Assembly (NCBI GenBank): GCA_008671135.1 | Contig: RQAP01000005.1 | Span: 1-61,277, forward strand | Direction of reading: 5' to 3' | Length of the DNA stretch: 61,277 nt | From: Collinsella aerofaciens | GTDB taxonomy: Bacteria; Actinomycetota; Coriobacteriia; Coriobacteriales; Coriobacteriaceae | Part shown: piece after piece, positions 8,302 to 16,740 of the stretch | Layout of the letters: each line of letters starts with the position of its first letter | Position numbering within the stretch: the first letter of the stretch is position 1 | Notes under the pieces: model-generated | Database searches by the model: none | What the model saw: only the letters and a program-made list of their open reading frames with translations | Told to the model about the DNA's origin: nothing | Translations under genes and position numbers: made by a program

Positions 8302-8482
8302 CGAATAGCCTCGGCCTCCCTAGTTACCGCAGGAGGCCCCAGGGCTTACCTCCCAAATCTTTCCGCAGGACGGAAGGACCCCGCCGCGCGAAGCGCACGG
8401 CGGGGTCCTGACATGTCCGAGGACGATTTGGGAGGTAAGCCCTGAGGTCTCCGATGAGAGCAGTTTCGGCCGAGGCTATTCG
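8302..8482. repeat. nested inverted repeat overlapping the 3' end of pfkA
   Basis: Three nested perfect stems: outer CGAATAGCCTCGGCC (8302-8316) with 8468-8482, middle CAGGGCTTACCTCCCAAATC (8340-8359) with 8425-8444, inner AGGACCCCGCCG (8375-8386) with 8398-8409 around a GCGCGAAGCGC-type loop. The right outer arm contains the last codons and stop of pfkA, so the structure can form in the pfkA mRNA and probably terminates it. Confidence 0.85.
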
Positions 8483-9555
8483 TCGCCGAAGCTGATGCCC
8501 AACGCCTTGGCCTCGCGCACAAGATCGCTCTGGGGGTCGACATATTTGAGCTTGCCGGCGACCTCCTCGAGCGGCATGTGGCACATCTTGCCGTCACGCA
8601 AGGCAATCATGTAGCCAAACTCGCCACGCAGGCAGCCAAGCGCGGCCTCGACGCCGCACTGGGTCGCAAAGATGCGGTCCTGAGCGTCGGGCTGGCCGCC
8701 GCGCTGCGTGTGACCGGGGATGGCGACGCGGGTCTCGCGACCGGTCTTGGCCTCAATCTCCTTGGCGATGTCGTAGACGATCGACGGGCTCGTGCGCTCG
8801 GCGAGCTTCTTCTTGTACTCCTTCTTGGACAGCGCCGCGTCCTCCTTAGAGATGGCTCCCTCGGCGACGGCCACGATGGTAAAGCGGCTGCCGGTCTCCA
8901 TGCGATGCTCGATGGTCTTGATGACTTGGTCCATGTCGTAGGGGATCTCGGGAATCAGGATGACGTCCGCGCCGCCCGCGACGCCGGCGTACAGCGGGAT
9001 CCAGCCGACCTTGTGGCCCATGATCTCGATAACGAACACGCGGCCGTGACTCGAGGCGGTGGTGTGGATGTCGTCGATGCACTTGGTGGCGACGTCGATG
9101 GCGCTCGTAAAGCCAAACGTCATCTCGGTGCCCCAGGTGTCGTTATCGATGGTCTTGGGCAGGGCGATAACGTTGAGGCCCTCTTCGCGCAGGCGGTTGG
9201 CGGTCTTGGTGGAGCCGTTGCCGCCCAGCATAAACAGGCAGTCGAGCTGCAACTTGTGATAGGTGTGGACAATCGCGGGTACCTTCTCGACGCCGTCGGC
9301 CTCGGGAATGTTCAGGCGCTTGAACGGCGTGCGGCTCGTGCCCAGAATAGTGCCGCCGCGGGTGAGGATACCGCTAAAATCGGCGGGCGTCATGACACGG
9401 AACCTGCTGTAGATAAGGCCCTGATATCCGTCCTCAAAGCCATAAATCTCGATAGGCTCTTTGCTATTGGTCATAAGCGTTTTGACAATGCCGCGCATGG
9501 TGGCGTTGAGCGCCTGGCAGTCGCCGCCACTAGTAAGAAGACCGATCCTAAGCAT
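8476..9555 (-). CDS. pfkA: 6-phosphofructokinase
   Basis: Phosphorylates fructose 6-phosphate to fructose 1,6-bisphosphate, the committed step of glycolysis. 359 residues with the PFK fold: GLLTSGGDCQALN (5-17), GGNGS (111-115), catalytic PKTIDND (133-139) and the EIMGHKVGWIPLYAG segment. GGNG (Gly, not Asp, as fourth residue) points to ATP rather than pyrophosphate as donor; the Lys of PKTIDND is seen in both types. The Asn in place of the usual Asp of GGDGS is shared with a clostridial-type PFK subfamily as far as I recall. Start ATG at 9555 follows GGAAGGATT. It is monocistronic; a nested palindrome overlaps its stop. Confidence 0.93.
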   Translation of the reverse strand: MLRIGLLTSGGDCQALNATMRGIVKTLMTNSKEPIEIYGFEDGYQGLIYSRFRVMTPADFSGILTRGGTILGTSRTPFKRLNIPEADGVEKVPAIVHTYHKLQLDCLFMLGGNGSTKTANRLREEGLNVIALPKTIDNDTWGTEMTFGFTSAIDVATKCIDDIHTTASSHGRVFVIEIMGHKVGWIPLYAGVAGGADVILIPEIPYDMDQVIKTIEHRMETGSRFTIVAVAEGAISKEDAALSKKEYKKKLAERTSPSIVYDIAKEIEAKTGRETRVAIPGHTQRGGQPDAQDRIFATQCGVEAALGCLRGEFGYMIALRDGKMCHMPLEEVAGKLKYVDPQSDLVREAKALGISFGDE

Positions 9556-9593
9556 GGTGAATCCTTCCGGGCAAGTTATAACATGCGCATAAG

Positions 9594-9627
9594 TTTACCC
9601 CCGCACACTGTTGATGCGGGGGTAAAA
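9594..9627. terminator. hairpin between pfkA and the Ntn hydrolase gene
   Basis: TTTACCCCCGCA and TGCGGGGGTAAA form a 12-bp perfect stem with a short loop. It probably ends transcription of the hydrolase gene that reads leftward into it; it lies upstream of the pfkA start. Confidence 0.6.
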
Positions 9628-9695
9628 CGTGTTAGCTCAAGCGTATGGAAATGTAAGCAACGTCAGGCGAGCGTAAGGACGACGGTGCCAGCGCC

Positions 9696-10781
9696 TTACA
9701 GCGCGAAGGCATCGACGTCGCCCCAGTGGCGGCGCAGCGTGATGGCGGCAGCGGGCTCGGTGTTGTCAAAGACGACCGACCACTGCGTATTGCTGGTGAT
9801 GTCTTCCGGATTGGGCTCTTGCGCTGCGGCGCGTAGGGCCTTCCAAGCGACTGCCTCGTCCTGGGCACCGACATGGGCGTCAAGGACATCGGCGATTGCG
9901 ACGGCGCGCTCTTTACCATGGCCCAGCTCGCCATTCTTTTGGTTGGGCAGCACTTCGTCGCCATAGCAGGCATAGAAGTTCGTAACCTGGCGTACAGGAG
10001 TCGCTTTGAAGGCGCGGTCCGGATCGCGCGGATCCCACTCTACTACGCGCGCGTCACCGGAGGCGTCGTTGATAAAGAAGTGGTAATCGCGTCCGGCCAT
10101 GGCGTGCATGTCGTAGGCGGAAAGCAGGGCGACAGCTTCTTGCGTGGTGGCGGCACGGTCGAGCACCAGGCGGATGGCGAGCGAGGTATTGATGACGGGG
10201 CGCTGCGTGTCCTGGTCACAGGGTTTGGAATCCAGGGTGAGTACGGCAATGGACACGCCGCGTTCGTTAACACCTTCGAGCTGGGCAAACGGGCCCATGA
10301 GTGCGGCGGCACGTCCGGCGGCGGAGTCAAGCGGTGTGTTATCGCCCAGGTTGTTAAGGGCCGCAAAGCCGATGGAGGCATAGCCGTCGCGCGGGTGATT
10401 GCGCACCAGCAGCGCCGAGGTGTCGTCCTTAAAGTCGTAATTGCGACCGGTGCGCACGCGGCCTTCGGCATCTACGGCGACAAAAGCGCTGCAGGCAAAC
10501 TGGGGCGCCTGGACATGTGCCGGCACGCCGGGCAGCACCTGCGCCACCACGGCATCGATGTAGGCCTGGTCGTCGTGCACGCCGGCGGCGATGATGCGGT
10601 CGAGGTCGTAGTCGTAAGCGATGTCGATTGCGTACAGGTCATAGCCATCCGCGTAGCCGGTCAAGCGTTTGAGCGACGCGGCGGACTTGATTTGCTTGCG
10701 GTAAACGATGCCGGCGGCAGCGGCAAGGCCGACGGCGACTCCCGCGACACCGCAGGCGATGGCAATGTTACGTGGCTTCAT
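9696..10781 (-). CDS. membrane-anchored Ntn hydrolase (C45 / choloylglycine hydrolase-like)
   Basis: 361 residues. An N-terminal membrane anchor or uncleaved signal (residues 5-26, AIACGVAGVAVGLAAAAG) places the enzyme outside the membrane. The motif FACSAF with Cys97, followed by RNYDF (113-117), matches self-processing Ntn hydrolases in which the cysteine becomes the N-terminal nucleophile after cleavage (acyl-coenzyme A:6-APA acyltransferase-like and linear amide hydrolases). GVNERGVSIA and INTSLAIRLVLDRA are further family features. In a gut bacterium the substrate could be an N-acyl amino acid or bile amide, but that is a guess; true bile salt hydrolases start at the cysteine and lack this anchor. 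RBS GAGAGGAG. Confidence 0.8.
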   Translation of the reverse strand: MKPRNIAIACGVAGVAVGLAAAAGIVYRKQIKSAASLKRLTGYADGYDLYAIDIAYDYDLDRIIAAGVHDDQAYIDAVVAQVLPGVPAHVQAPQFACSAFVAVDAEGRVRTGRNYDFKDDTSALLVRNHPRDGYASIGFAALNNLGDNTPLDSAAGRAAALMGPFAQLEGVNERGVSIAVLTLDSKPCDQDTQRPVINTSLAIRLVLDRAATTQEAVALLSAYDMHAMAGRDYHFFINDASGDARVVEWDPRDPDRAFKATPVRQVTNFYACYGDEVLPNQKNGELGHGKERAVAIADVLDAHVGAQDEAVAWKALRAAAQEPNPEDITSNTQWSVVFDNTEPAAAITLRRHWGDVDAFAL

Positions 10782-10942
10782 GACGGCTCCTCTCGTCCTG
10801 TTAGCGTAATTGTCGCAAAGGGAGCACGGGCATGATGGCTCAACTTGGCGAGCGGCGTGGGATTAAACATGGAATGAAAGGCACGGCGCTGGCGCGGCGG
10901 GGTATGCTGGAGGGGACCATCAACCCAGCGAAAGGGGAGAGC

Positions 10943-12328
10943 ATGACGGATCAGGAAACGCCCGAGCGCGTGCACGTGACTGCCGACGATATCGAGGCTG
11001 CCAACGACCTTATCGACTTTATCGAGGCATGCCCCAGCATGTTCCATACGGCGGCGACCATTATGGCCGAGCTCGACGAGGCGGGCTTTACCTACCTGCC
11101 CGAGAACGCGGCATGGGATATCGAGCCGGGCGGGCGTTATTACACGCAGCGCAATACCTCGAGTGTCATCGCCTTTAAGGTGGGCGAGGACCTGGCTGCT
11201 ACGTGGGGCGAGGACGGCGTTGCCGGCGACTATCATTTTCAGCTGACGGCGTCGCACAGCGACTCGCCGACGTTTAAGGTTAAGGCCGTGCCCGAGCTCG
11301 ACGGCGCGGGCGAGACGCTGCGTCTGAACACCGAGGCCTACGGCGGCATGATTGACTACACCTGGTTCGATCGCCCGCTGGCGCTCGCGGGCCGCGTGCT
11401 GGTGCGCGAGGGCGACCGTATTGAGAGCCGTCTGCTTGCCACCGAGCGCGAGGTCGCTATTATCCCGAGCCTTGCCATCCACATGAACCGTGGCGTTAAC
11501 GAGGGCTTTGCTCCCAACCGAGCCGTCGACCTGTGCCCGCTCATCAGCGCCGGCGAACTCAAGCAGAGTGACTTTGATGCCCTGATCGCCGAAGAGCTGG
11601 ATGTTGAGCCCGAGCAGATCCTGGGTCGCGACCTGTTCCTGGTCAATCGTCAGGATGCACGCATCTGGGGCTGGGCCGACGAGTTTATCTCGACGCCCAA
11701 GCTTGACGACCTGGCCTGCGCCTATACCTCGCTACAGGCATTTTTGGGCGCCGAGAACGCGCACGACGTCTCGGTCTTCTGCTGCTTTGATAATGAGGAG
11801 GTTGGCTCCGAGACCAAGCAGGGCGCCATGTCGACGTTCTTGGCCGACGCGCTGCGCCGCATTAACGGATCGCTGGGCTTTGACGACGAGTCGTACCATC
11901 GCGCCCTTGCCGCCTCGATGCTTGTAAGCTGCGACAATGCACATGCCGTGCACCCCAACCACGCCGAGAAGTGCGATGCCCGCAATCAGGTTGTACTCAA
12001 CGGCGGCATCGTCATCAAGGAAGCCGCCAACCAGCACTACTGCACCGATGCCTTTAGCCGCGCGGTGTTCCAGGCCATCTGCGATGACGCCGACGTGCCC
12101 ACGCAGGCCTTCGCCAACAAGAGCGATATGGCGGGTGGCTCCACGCTCGGTAACCTGTCGAACATGCAGGCGAGCATGCACGCCGTGGACGTGGGCCTGC
12201 CGCAGCTGGCCATGCACTCAAGCTACGAGACCGGCGGCGTACGCGACGTGATGTGCGCCATCCGCGCCCTCACGGCCTTCTACGAGCGCAACCTAACCAT
12301 CAACGGCGCCGAAAGCGTGGAGCTCTAA
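10943..12328 (+). CDS. M18 family aminopeptidase (aspartyl aminopeptidase type)
   Basis: Dinuclear metallopeptidase removing N-terminal residues from cytosolic peptides. 461 residues with the M18 ligands: ASHSDSPTFKVK (His105, Asp107), DNEEVGSETKQGA (about residue 283-295), SCDNAHAVHPNHAEK, and the C-terminal GGSTLGNL followed by MHSSYETGGVRD. The ATG at 10943 follows AAAGGGGAG; a longer frame from 10832 has no ribosome site. A 60-codon ORF follows with no gap. Confidence 0.93.
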   Translation: MTDQETPERVHVTADDIEAANDLIDFIEACPSMFHTAATIMAELDEAGFTYLPENAAWDIEPGGRYYTQRNTSSVIAFKVGEDLAATWGEDGVAGDYHFQLTASHSDSPTFKVKAVPELDGAGETLRLNTEAYGGMIDYTWFDRPLALAGRVLVREGDRIESRLLATEREVAIIPSLAIHMNRGVNEGFAPNRAVDLCPLISAGELKQSDFDALIAEELDVEPEQILGRDLFLVNRQDARIWGWADEFISTPKLDDLACAYTSLQAFLGAENAHDVSVFCCFDNEEVGSETKQGAMSTFLADALRRINGSLGFDDESYHRALAASMLVSCDNAHAVHPNHAEKCDARNQVVLNGGIVIKEAANQHYCTDAFSRAVFQAICDDADVPTQAFANKSDMAGGSTLGNLSNMQASMHAVDVGLPQLAMHSSYETGGVRDVMCAIRALTAFYERNLTINGAESVEL

Positions 12329-12511
12329 ATGCGAGCCGAAGAAATGAAGGCCGAGCGTGGGGCTCAGCTTATTGATCGGGGTTTACAGCTGTTCGTCGAC
12401 GCTTGCCACGAGTCAGGGGTCGACGTGTCCAAGGCGCGACCAACGAGTGCTGAAGAACTCAAGCGTAACGCCTATTCGGACCGCTATGACGAGGAGACGG
12501 ACTGGCTCTAA
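12329..12511 (+). CDS. small hypothetical protein following the M18 gene
   Basis: 60 codons, ATG directly after the M18 stop (TAAATG arrangement), acidic and charged, ending YSDRYDEETDWL. No membrane segment, metal motif or recognised family. The tight coupling and protein-like composition favour a real gene, but it could be a chance frame. The 361 bases after it (12512-12872) hold only a hairpin repeat and a terminator-like hairpin. Confidence 0.5.
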   Translation: MRAEEMKAERGAQLIDRGLQLFVDACHESGVDVSKARPTSAEELKRNAYSDRYDEETDWL

Positions 12512-12619
12512 TAAGCGAAGTGTCGAAAACGCTAGATGTATGTTTGATATCACTTTGGCGAGAGTGTTGCAGACAGAACTACCGGTATGGCGCAAGCCAA
12601 CCTGACCCCATTACACCCA

Positions 12620-12670
12620 ACCTACCAAAAAGGGACAGGTTCATTTTGGCAGGTTTTATCTGGGAAAATG
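12620..12670 (+). repeat. GGGACAGG-core hairpin repeat, copy 3 (TGCCAAAA stem)
   Basis: ACCTACCAAAA-AGGGACAGG-TTCA-TTTTGGCAGGT, tail TTTTATCTGGGAAAATG. One stem mismatch (CCTACC). It lies between convergent genes. Confidence 0.88.
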
Positions 12671-12761
12671 CCGCAATGCCAACAGCTGGACAGAATTGTT
12701 AAGACACCGCGGGTTGAGCAAGCGTCAGCGAGCGATGTCCAGAGCGAACAAGTTGGCATGA

Positions 12762-12802
12762 AAAAGGCAAGGCATAGACCTTCTGGTCATGCCTTGTCTT
12801 TT
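12762..12802. terminator. bidirectional terminator-like hairpin
   Basis: AAAAGGCAAGGCATAGACC and GGTCATGCCTTGTCTTTT pair with two mismatches around TTCT; T-rich on both sides. Lies between the convergent M18/small ORF pair and the dehydrogenase gene. Confidence 0.65.
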
Positions 12803-12872
12803 GAATGACAAATTGTCGTTCTGGGCGGCGCGCAGCGTCGACCGGTCCGCCGTTCGTTAGAACGGCGGAACC

Positions 12873-13808
12873 CTAGTGTTCGATCCAGCAGCGAAGGGTC
12901 TCGCCGGCCTGCAGATGACGCAGATTCTCCGCGGCGATGTCGACCACGTTATTGAGCGTGGCGGCTAGGTGGAACCAGCCGGAGACGTGCGGCGTGATGA
13001 GCATGTTAGGCGCATCCCACAGTGGGCTTGTCTCGGGTAGCGGCTCGGGGTCGGTGACGTCGACCGCGGCGCCGGCGAGACGTCCCGACTCCAGAGCGGC
13101 AACCAAGTCGTCGGCAACCACAAGATCGCCGCGGCCGCCGTTGGCAAAGAAGGCGCCCGGTTTCATCGCGGCGAAGAACTCGGCGTTTGCCAGGCCGCGG
13201 GTCTCGGGTGTGCTCGGCATAAAGGATGCGACGACGTCGGCTTCGGCCAAGCGCTCAGACAGGGCATCCATGCCGTCCATGTCCTCAAACACAATGGGGT
13301 AGACGAGCGGGTGGCGCTTGATGCCGCGGACGTGCGCACCCATGCTGCGGCAGAGCGTGGCGAAGTGGCCGCCGATATCGCCCGCGCCCAGCACCAGCAC
13401 GTTGGCGTTTTTGAGCGAGGTGACCGGGCCCAAATCCTCCCAGCGATGCTCGCGCTGCAAGTCGCGATAACCGGGCAGGCGCTTCATCATAGACAGCACC
13501 ATGGCAAACATGTGCTCGCTTACGGCCTGACCGTAGGCGCCTACCGAGCAGGAAAGCTTAGCGTCGGCCGGTACGGTGCCGGCGGCAAGGTAGTCGTCAT
13601 AGCCGGCGGTCTGCAATTGCAACAGCTGGAGATGCTCGCATGCCGTGAGCATGCTAGGGTCTATGTTGCCCAAGATCACGTCGGCGTCGGCGACCTGCTC
13701 ACGCGTGACGGCATCGGCGCTCGTGTAGATAAAGTCCTCGCCCGGAGCGCTCGACTCAAGAATTGCGCGATGGCGGTCGTTGACGGGCAACAAAACCAGG
13801 ATGTTCAC
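12873..13808 (-). CDS. D-isomer-specific 2-hydroxyacid dehydrogenase
   Basis: NAD(P)-dependent interconversion of a 2-oxoacid and a D-2-hydroxyacid; exact substrate unknown. 311 residues: Rossmann motif GAGDIGGHFA in the middle domain, the catalytic Arg in NGGRGDLV, Glu in DPEPLPE, and His in TPHVSGW. The start is the GTG at 13808 (GAGAGGA upstream). An in-frame ATG at 13883 is rejected because the extra 25 codons are simply the translation of a hairpin repeat. No partner genes nearby. Confidence 0.9.
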   Translation of the reverse strand: MNILVLLPVNDRHRAILESSAPGEDFIYTSADAVTREQVADADVILGNIDPSMLTACEHLQLLQLQTAGYDDYLAAGTVPADAKLSCSVGAYGQAVSEHMFAMVLSMMKRLPGYRDLQREHRWEDLGPVTSLKNANVLVLGAGDIGGHFATLCRSMGAHVRGIKRHPLVYPIVFEDMDGMDALSERLAEADVVASFMPSTPETRGLANAEFFAAMKPGAFFANGGRGDLVVADDLVAALESGRLAGAAVDVTDPEPLPETSPLWDAPNMLITPHVSGWFHLAATLNNVVDIAAENLRHLQAGETLRCWIEH

Positions 13809-13827
13809 AAGCAGTCCTCTCCGCTCG

Positions 13828-13879
13828 ACCTGCCAAAAAGGGACAGGTTTATTTTGGCAGGTTTTATCAGGCAAAACGC
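13828..13879 (+). repeat. GGGACAGG-core hairpin repeat, copy 4 (TGCCAAAA stem)
   Basis: Perfect stem CCTGCCAAAA/TTTTGGCAGG, core AGGGACAGG, tail TTTTATCAGGCAAAACG. Sits 20 bases upstream of the GTG start of the dehydrogenase gene (on the opposite strand), so it would be in its 5' leader or promoter. Confidence 0.9.
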
Positions 13880-13888
13880 TCAATTAAA

Positions 13889-13934
13889 ACGCCGGGCGCT
13901 CATGGACGGTTGTAAGTCCATGTGCGCCCGGCGT
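13889..13934 (-). terminator. terminator of map
   Basis: ACGCCGGGCGC-TCATGGAC pairs with GTCCATG-T-GCGCCCGGCGT around a short loop; read leftward it is followed by GTTTTAATT. It sits just after the map stop. Confidence 0.75.
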
Positions 13935-13942
13935 CCGCACAG

Positions 13943-14830
13943 CTACCAGCTGAGCAGTTCGTAACCGTCCTCGGTCACCACGAGCTGTACCTCGCACTGG
14001 GCCGAGTCGCTGCCGTCCTTGGTGCGCACGCACCAACCGTCACCCTTGCTAATCTTGATGTCGGGCGCTCCGGCGTTGACCATGGGCTCGATGGTAAAGA
14101 CCATGCCCGGAGCCATGATGGTGTCCACATCGGGCGCCTCGGTGGTAAAGCCCACAAATGGGTCCTCGTGGAACTCTTTGCCAATGCCGTGCCCGCCGTA
14201 CTCGCGCACCACGCTAAAGCCGGCGTCCTCGACCGTCTTTTGTACGGCCTCGGCCATAACGGACAGCGGCAGCCATGGCTTGACGGCCGCCAGGCCCGCC
14301 TCCACGCTGGCACGGGTGACCTCGACAAGACGCTGGCGCTCGGCAGAGACCTCACCGATGCAGAACATGCGGCTCGAGTCGCTAAAGTAGCCGTCAAGAA
14401 TCGTGGAGCAGTCCACGTTGATGATATCGCCCTCGTGCAGCACGTCCGTATCGCAGGGGATACCGTGACAGACCACATCGTTGATCGAGGTGCATACGCT
14501 CTTGGGGTAGCCTTCGTAGTTGAGGTCGGCCGGCGTACCACCGTGCTCGACGGTGTAGTCGTAGATCATCTGGTCGATCTGGTTGGTGGTCATGCCCGCG
14601 GCGATGTGCTCGCCCACGTAGTCGAGCACGCCCACGTTGATGGCGGCCGAGCGCTTGATGCCCTCGATATCGGCGGGCGTCTTGTAGAGCGTGCGAGGCA
14701 GAACCTCCCAGCCCTCTTCCCACAGGCGCTCGAGGCGCTCATCGAAGGTGCTATGGCATTTCTTGTATTTCTTACCGCTGCCGCACCAGCAGGCGTCGTT
14801 GCGGCCGGGTACGGGTCCTTTGTCATACAT
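13943..14830 (-). CDS. map: type I methionyl aminopeptidase with N-terminal SEC-C zinc motif
   Basis: Removes the initiator methionine from nascent proteins. 295 residues: an SEC-C motif at the N-terminus (Cys14, Cys16, Cys25, His26 in RNDACWCGSGKKYKKCH) that may bind zinc and dock on the ribosome or other factors, then the pita-bread catalytic domain with metal ligands in NVDCSTILDGYFSDSS, GGHGIGKEFHEDP, FTIEPM and QCEVQ. RBS AAAGGAAG precedes the ATG. The SEC-C extension is known in part of the family. Monocistronic, with a strong terminator. Confidence 0.95.
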   Translation of the reverse strand: MYDKGPVPGRNDACWCGSGKKYKKCHSTFDERLERLWEEGWEVLPRTLYKTPADIEGIKRSAAINVGVLDYVGEHIAAGMTTNQIDQMIYDYTVEHGGTPADLNYEGYPKSVCTSINDVVCHGIPCDTDVLHEGDIINVDCSTILDGYFSDSSRMFCIGEVSAERQRLVEVTRASVEAGLAAVKPWLPLSVMAEAVQKTVEDAGFSVVREYGGHGIGKEFHEDPFVGFTTEAPDVDTIMAPGMVFTIEPMVNAGAPDIKISKGDGWCVRTKDGSDSAQCEVQLVVTEDGYELLSW

Positions 14831-14881
14831 GGCTAACTTCCTTTCATCCGCAGCTAGTATAGCCCACCCACGCGTCCATAA

Positions 14882-14949
14882 AAGTTGCGGTGATATAGTT
14901 CCGATTTAAGCGGTTTAACAGCACAAATAGGAACTATATCACCGCAACT
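14882..14949. repeat. CCGCAACTT palindromic repeat, copy 3
   Basis: 68 bp; arms AGTTGCGGTGATATAGTTCC and GGAACTATATCACCGCAACT are perfect over 20 bases. Lies in the promoter-side gap of map and 42 bases past the radical SAM gene stop, where it could also act as a terminator-like hairpin. Confidence 0.9.
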
Positions 14950-14990
14950 GATGGAGCGGGATGGCGGGCACTAGCTGCTGCGTGGTTTTG

Positions 14991-15767
14991 CTAGTAGCTC
15001 ACCTGGCAGGGGATGCCGAGGGCGCGCACACGTGCGGCAATCGTGTCGAGCACCTCGGGTGCTGCTTTGGCAAGGCCGGCGACCGGTGTTTCGCGCGCCA
15101 CCGTGTAGATGGTCGCCTCCTGCGGACGAATGCGCTCGAGCGCCGCGAGCCAGGGGGCAACGTATTCCTCGCCGGTGTTGTCGATGAGCTTGCCCTGATA
15201 CTTGCCGGTCAAAAAGATCGTCTGGATAATGACATGACCGTTAAAGCTCGCGAACGTCTCGATCTGGTGCTCTACATCGTAGGGGCCAACGGGTTGATCG
15301 AGCAGCTGGATAAACGCCGGATCGACGGTATCGAGCTTGAGGATGTTGTCGTCGACCATCATGAGCGCGTCGTGCACCTCGGGGCGGTCGGCGCGCGTGC
15401 CGTTGGAGAGCACGGCGATCTTGGAGTTTGGGGCAAGCTCGTCGCGCAGCGCGACAGCGCCGGCGATGGCCTGCGGAAACTCCGGTGCGGCGGTGGGCTC
15501 GCCGTTGCCTGCGAAGGTGATCACATCGGGGAGCTCGCCCTCGGCTGCCATCTCGCGCAGCTTTGCCTCGAGCGCGTCGAGTACCACGGCAGCTGTGTTG
15601 TACGGCTCGCGGCAGGGGCGCTCGGCGTTGAGACCGTTCTCGCAGTAGATGCAGTCGAACGTGCAGATTTTGCCGCTGGCCGGCATCATGTTGACGCCGA
15701 GCGAGAGACCAAGGCGACGGCTGCGAACGGGCCCAAAGATGGGGCTGGCATTCAAAAACGTAGACAT
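14991..15767 (-). CDS. radical SAM protein
   Basis: 258 residues. The CX3CX2C cluster motif (Cys35, Cys39, Cys42 in KICTFDCIYCENG) ligates the [4Fe-4S] cluster that cleaves S-adenosylmethionine; a glycine-rich GNGEPT motif follows at about residue 96. The SPIFGPVRSRRLGLSLGVN opening and this layout match the short COG0731-like radical SAM group found in anaerobes, whose reaction is mostly unknown. No SPASM or TRAM extension. Start MSTFLN at 15767, 9 bases after GAGGAG; an ATG at 15773 is possible. Confidence 0.88.
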   Translation of the reverse strand: MSTFLNASPIFGPVRSRRLGLSLGVNMMPASGKICTFDCIYCENGLNAERPCREPYNTAAVVLDALEAKLREMAAEGELPDVITFAGNGEPTAAPEFPQAIAGAVALRDELAPNSKIAVLSNGTRADRPEVHDALMMVDDNILKLDTVDPAFIQLLDQPVGPYDVEHQIETFASFNGHVIIQTIFLTGKYQGKLIDNTGEEYVAPWLAALERIRPQEATIYTVARETPVAGLAKAAPEVLDTIAARVRALGIPCQVSY

Positions 15768-15942
15768 AGGCATATGCTCCTCAAGACAATTAACCTTAAG
15801 CATAGCATCGGCTCCAACGTATGGTCCGGGCTTGTGCTTTGCAGGTTTCGTTTTTTAACTCTGCCTTCGATGCCGCGTCATGAAAGGTATCGGGTCGGGT
15901 ACAGTTAATCTGTTAACAAAACGCAAGACGATGGGGCACAAC

Positions 15943-16740
15943 ATGGATTTTACGGTCGAGAATGCGGGCACCACGATCGCCTGCCGCGAGTATGCCGGCC
16001 CAGATGTATCGCCTGATGCTCCCGCTTTGGTGTGCGTGCACGGTGCCTGCGTCGACGGCGTCTTTTTTGACGCCATCGCCCGCGAGCTCGCCCGTGACTA
16101 CCGCGTCATTGCCTACGACCGCCGCGGTTGCGGCGAGAGCGGCGACGCTGCAGACGGACGCTACGACCTCGCCGCCCAGGCCGCCGACCTGCAGGCCGTT
16201 ATCGAGCATATTGGCGCTCCGGCAAACGTGCTCGCGCACAGTGCCGGTACGTTGGTGGCCCTGGAGCTTCTCCGTGCAAACCCCGCCATAATCTCGCGTG
16301 CGATTCTGCATGAACCCGCCGTGACGGATGAGGGTGCCGGCCTGGGCGCGGCCCCGGTTTTGCTCGAGATGATCGCCGTGGGAAAGGTCTCCAGGGCATT
16401 ACGGGCCTTTCTGGGCGCCATCGGCGATTCGGACCCTGAGGCCCCCAAGCTAACCGAGGCAGAAGCTAAGCATGCTCTGCGCAATGGCCGTAGCTTCATG
16501 GCAAACGAATACGGGATTACTATGACTTGCGTTCCCGATTGGGATAGCGTTCGCGCGTCGAAAACGGTGGCCGCCGTGCTCCTGGGTGAGCTCTCGATTG
16601 GCACGCCCCGCGAGGCGGGCACGAGGATGGCGGCTGAGCTTTTGGACTGTCCACTCGTAATGGTTCCCGGCGCGCACAACGGCCTGCGCGATCGCCCAGC
16701 AGCGGCTGCCCAGACTATCCGTGGCATCCTGGGGCTCTAG
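15943..16740 (+). CDS. alpha/beta hydrolase
   Basis: 265 residues of the alpha/beta-hydrolase fold: oxyanion HG (33-34), nucleophile elbow LAHSAGT with Ser100 (Ala replaces the first Gly of GxSxG), and catalytic His in PGAHNGL near the end. The cap domain is small. Likely a cytosolic esterase or peptidase-like hydrolase; the substrate cannot be inferred. Start at 15943 follows GGGGC; in-frame ATGs at 15931 and 15880 lack a ribosome site. Confidence 0.88.
   Translation: MDFTVENAGTTIACREYAGPDVSPDAPALVCVHGACVDGVFFDAIARELARDYRVIAYDRRGCGESGDAADGRYDLAAQAADLQAVIEHIGAPANVLAHSAGTLVALELLRANPAIISRAILHEPAVTDEGAGLGAAPVLLEMIAVGKVSRALRAFLGAIGDSDPEAPKLTEAEAKHALRNGRSFMANEYGITMTCVPDWDSVRASKTVAAVLLGELSIGTPREAGTRMAAELLDCPLVMVPGAHNGLRDRPAAAAQTIRGILGL

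Noticed and set aside
8905..9230. GGNGS in phosphofructokinase as an inactivating change (Asp to Asn)
   Set aside because: As far as I recall, the same Asn occurs in a known group of clostridial-type ATP phosphofructokinases, and the rest of the active site is intact.
8578..9966. 462-codon rightward frame opposite pfkA
   Set aside because: Antisense to a clear phosphofructokinase and its neighbour; no family features.
10778..11482. 234-codon leftward frame opposite the M18 gene
   Set aside because: Antisense to conserved aminopeptidase codons; no ribosome site or family.
13809..13883. N-terminal extension of the 2-hydroxyacid dehydrogenase
   Set aside because: The extra residues are the translation of a hairpin repeat; the GTG at 13808 has a good ribosome site.
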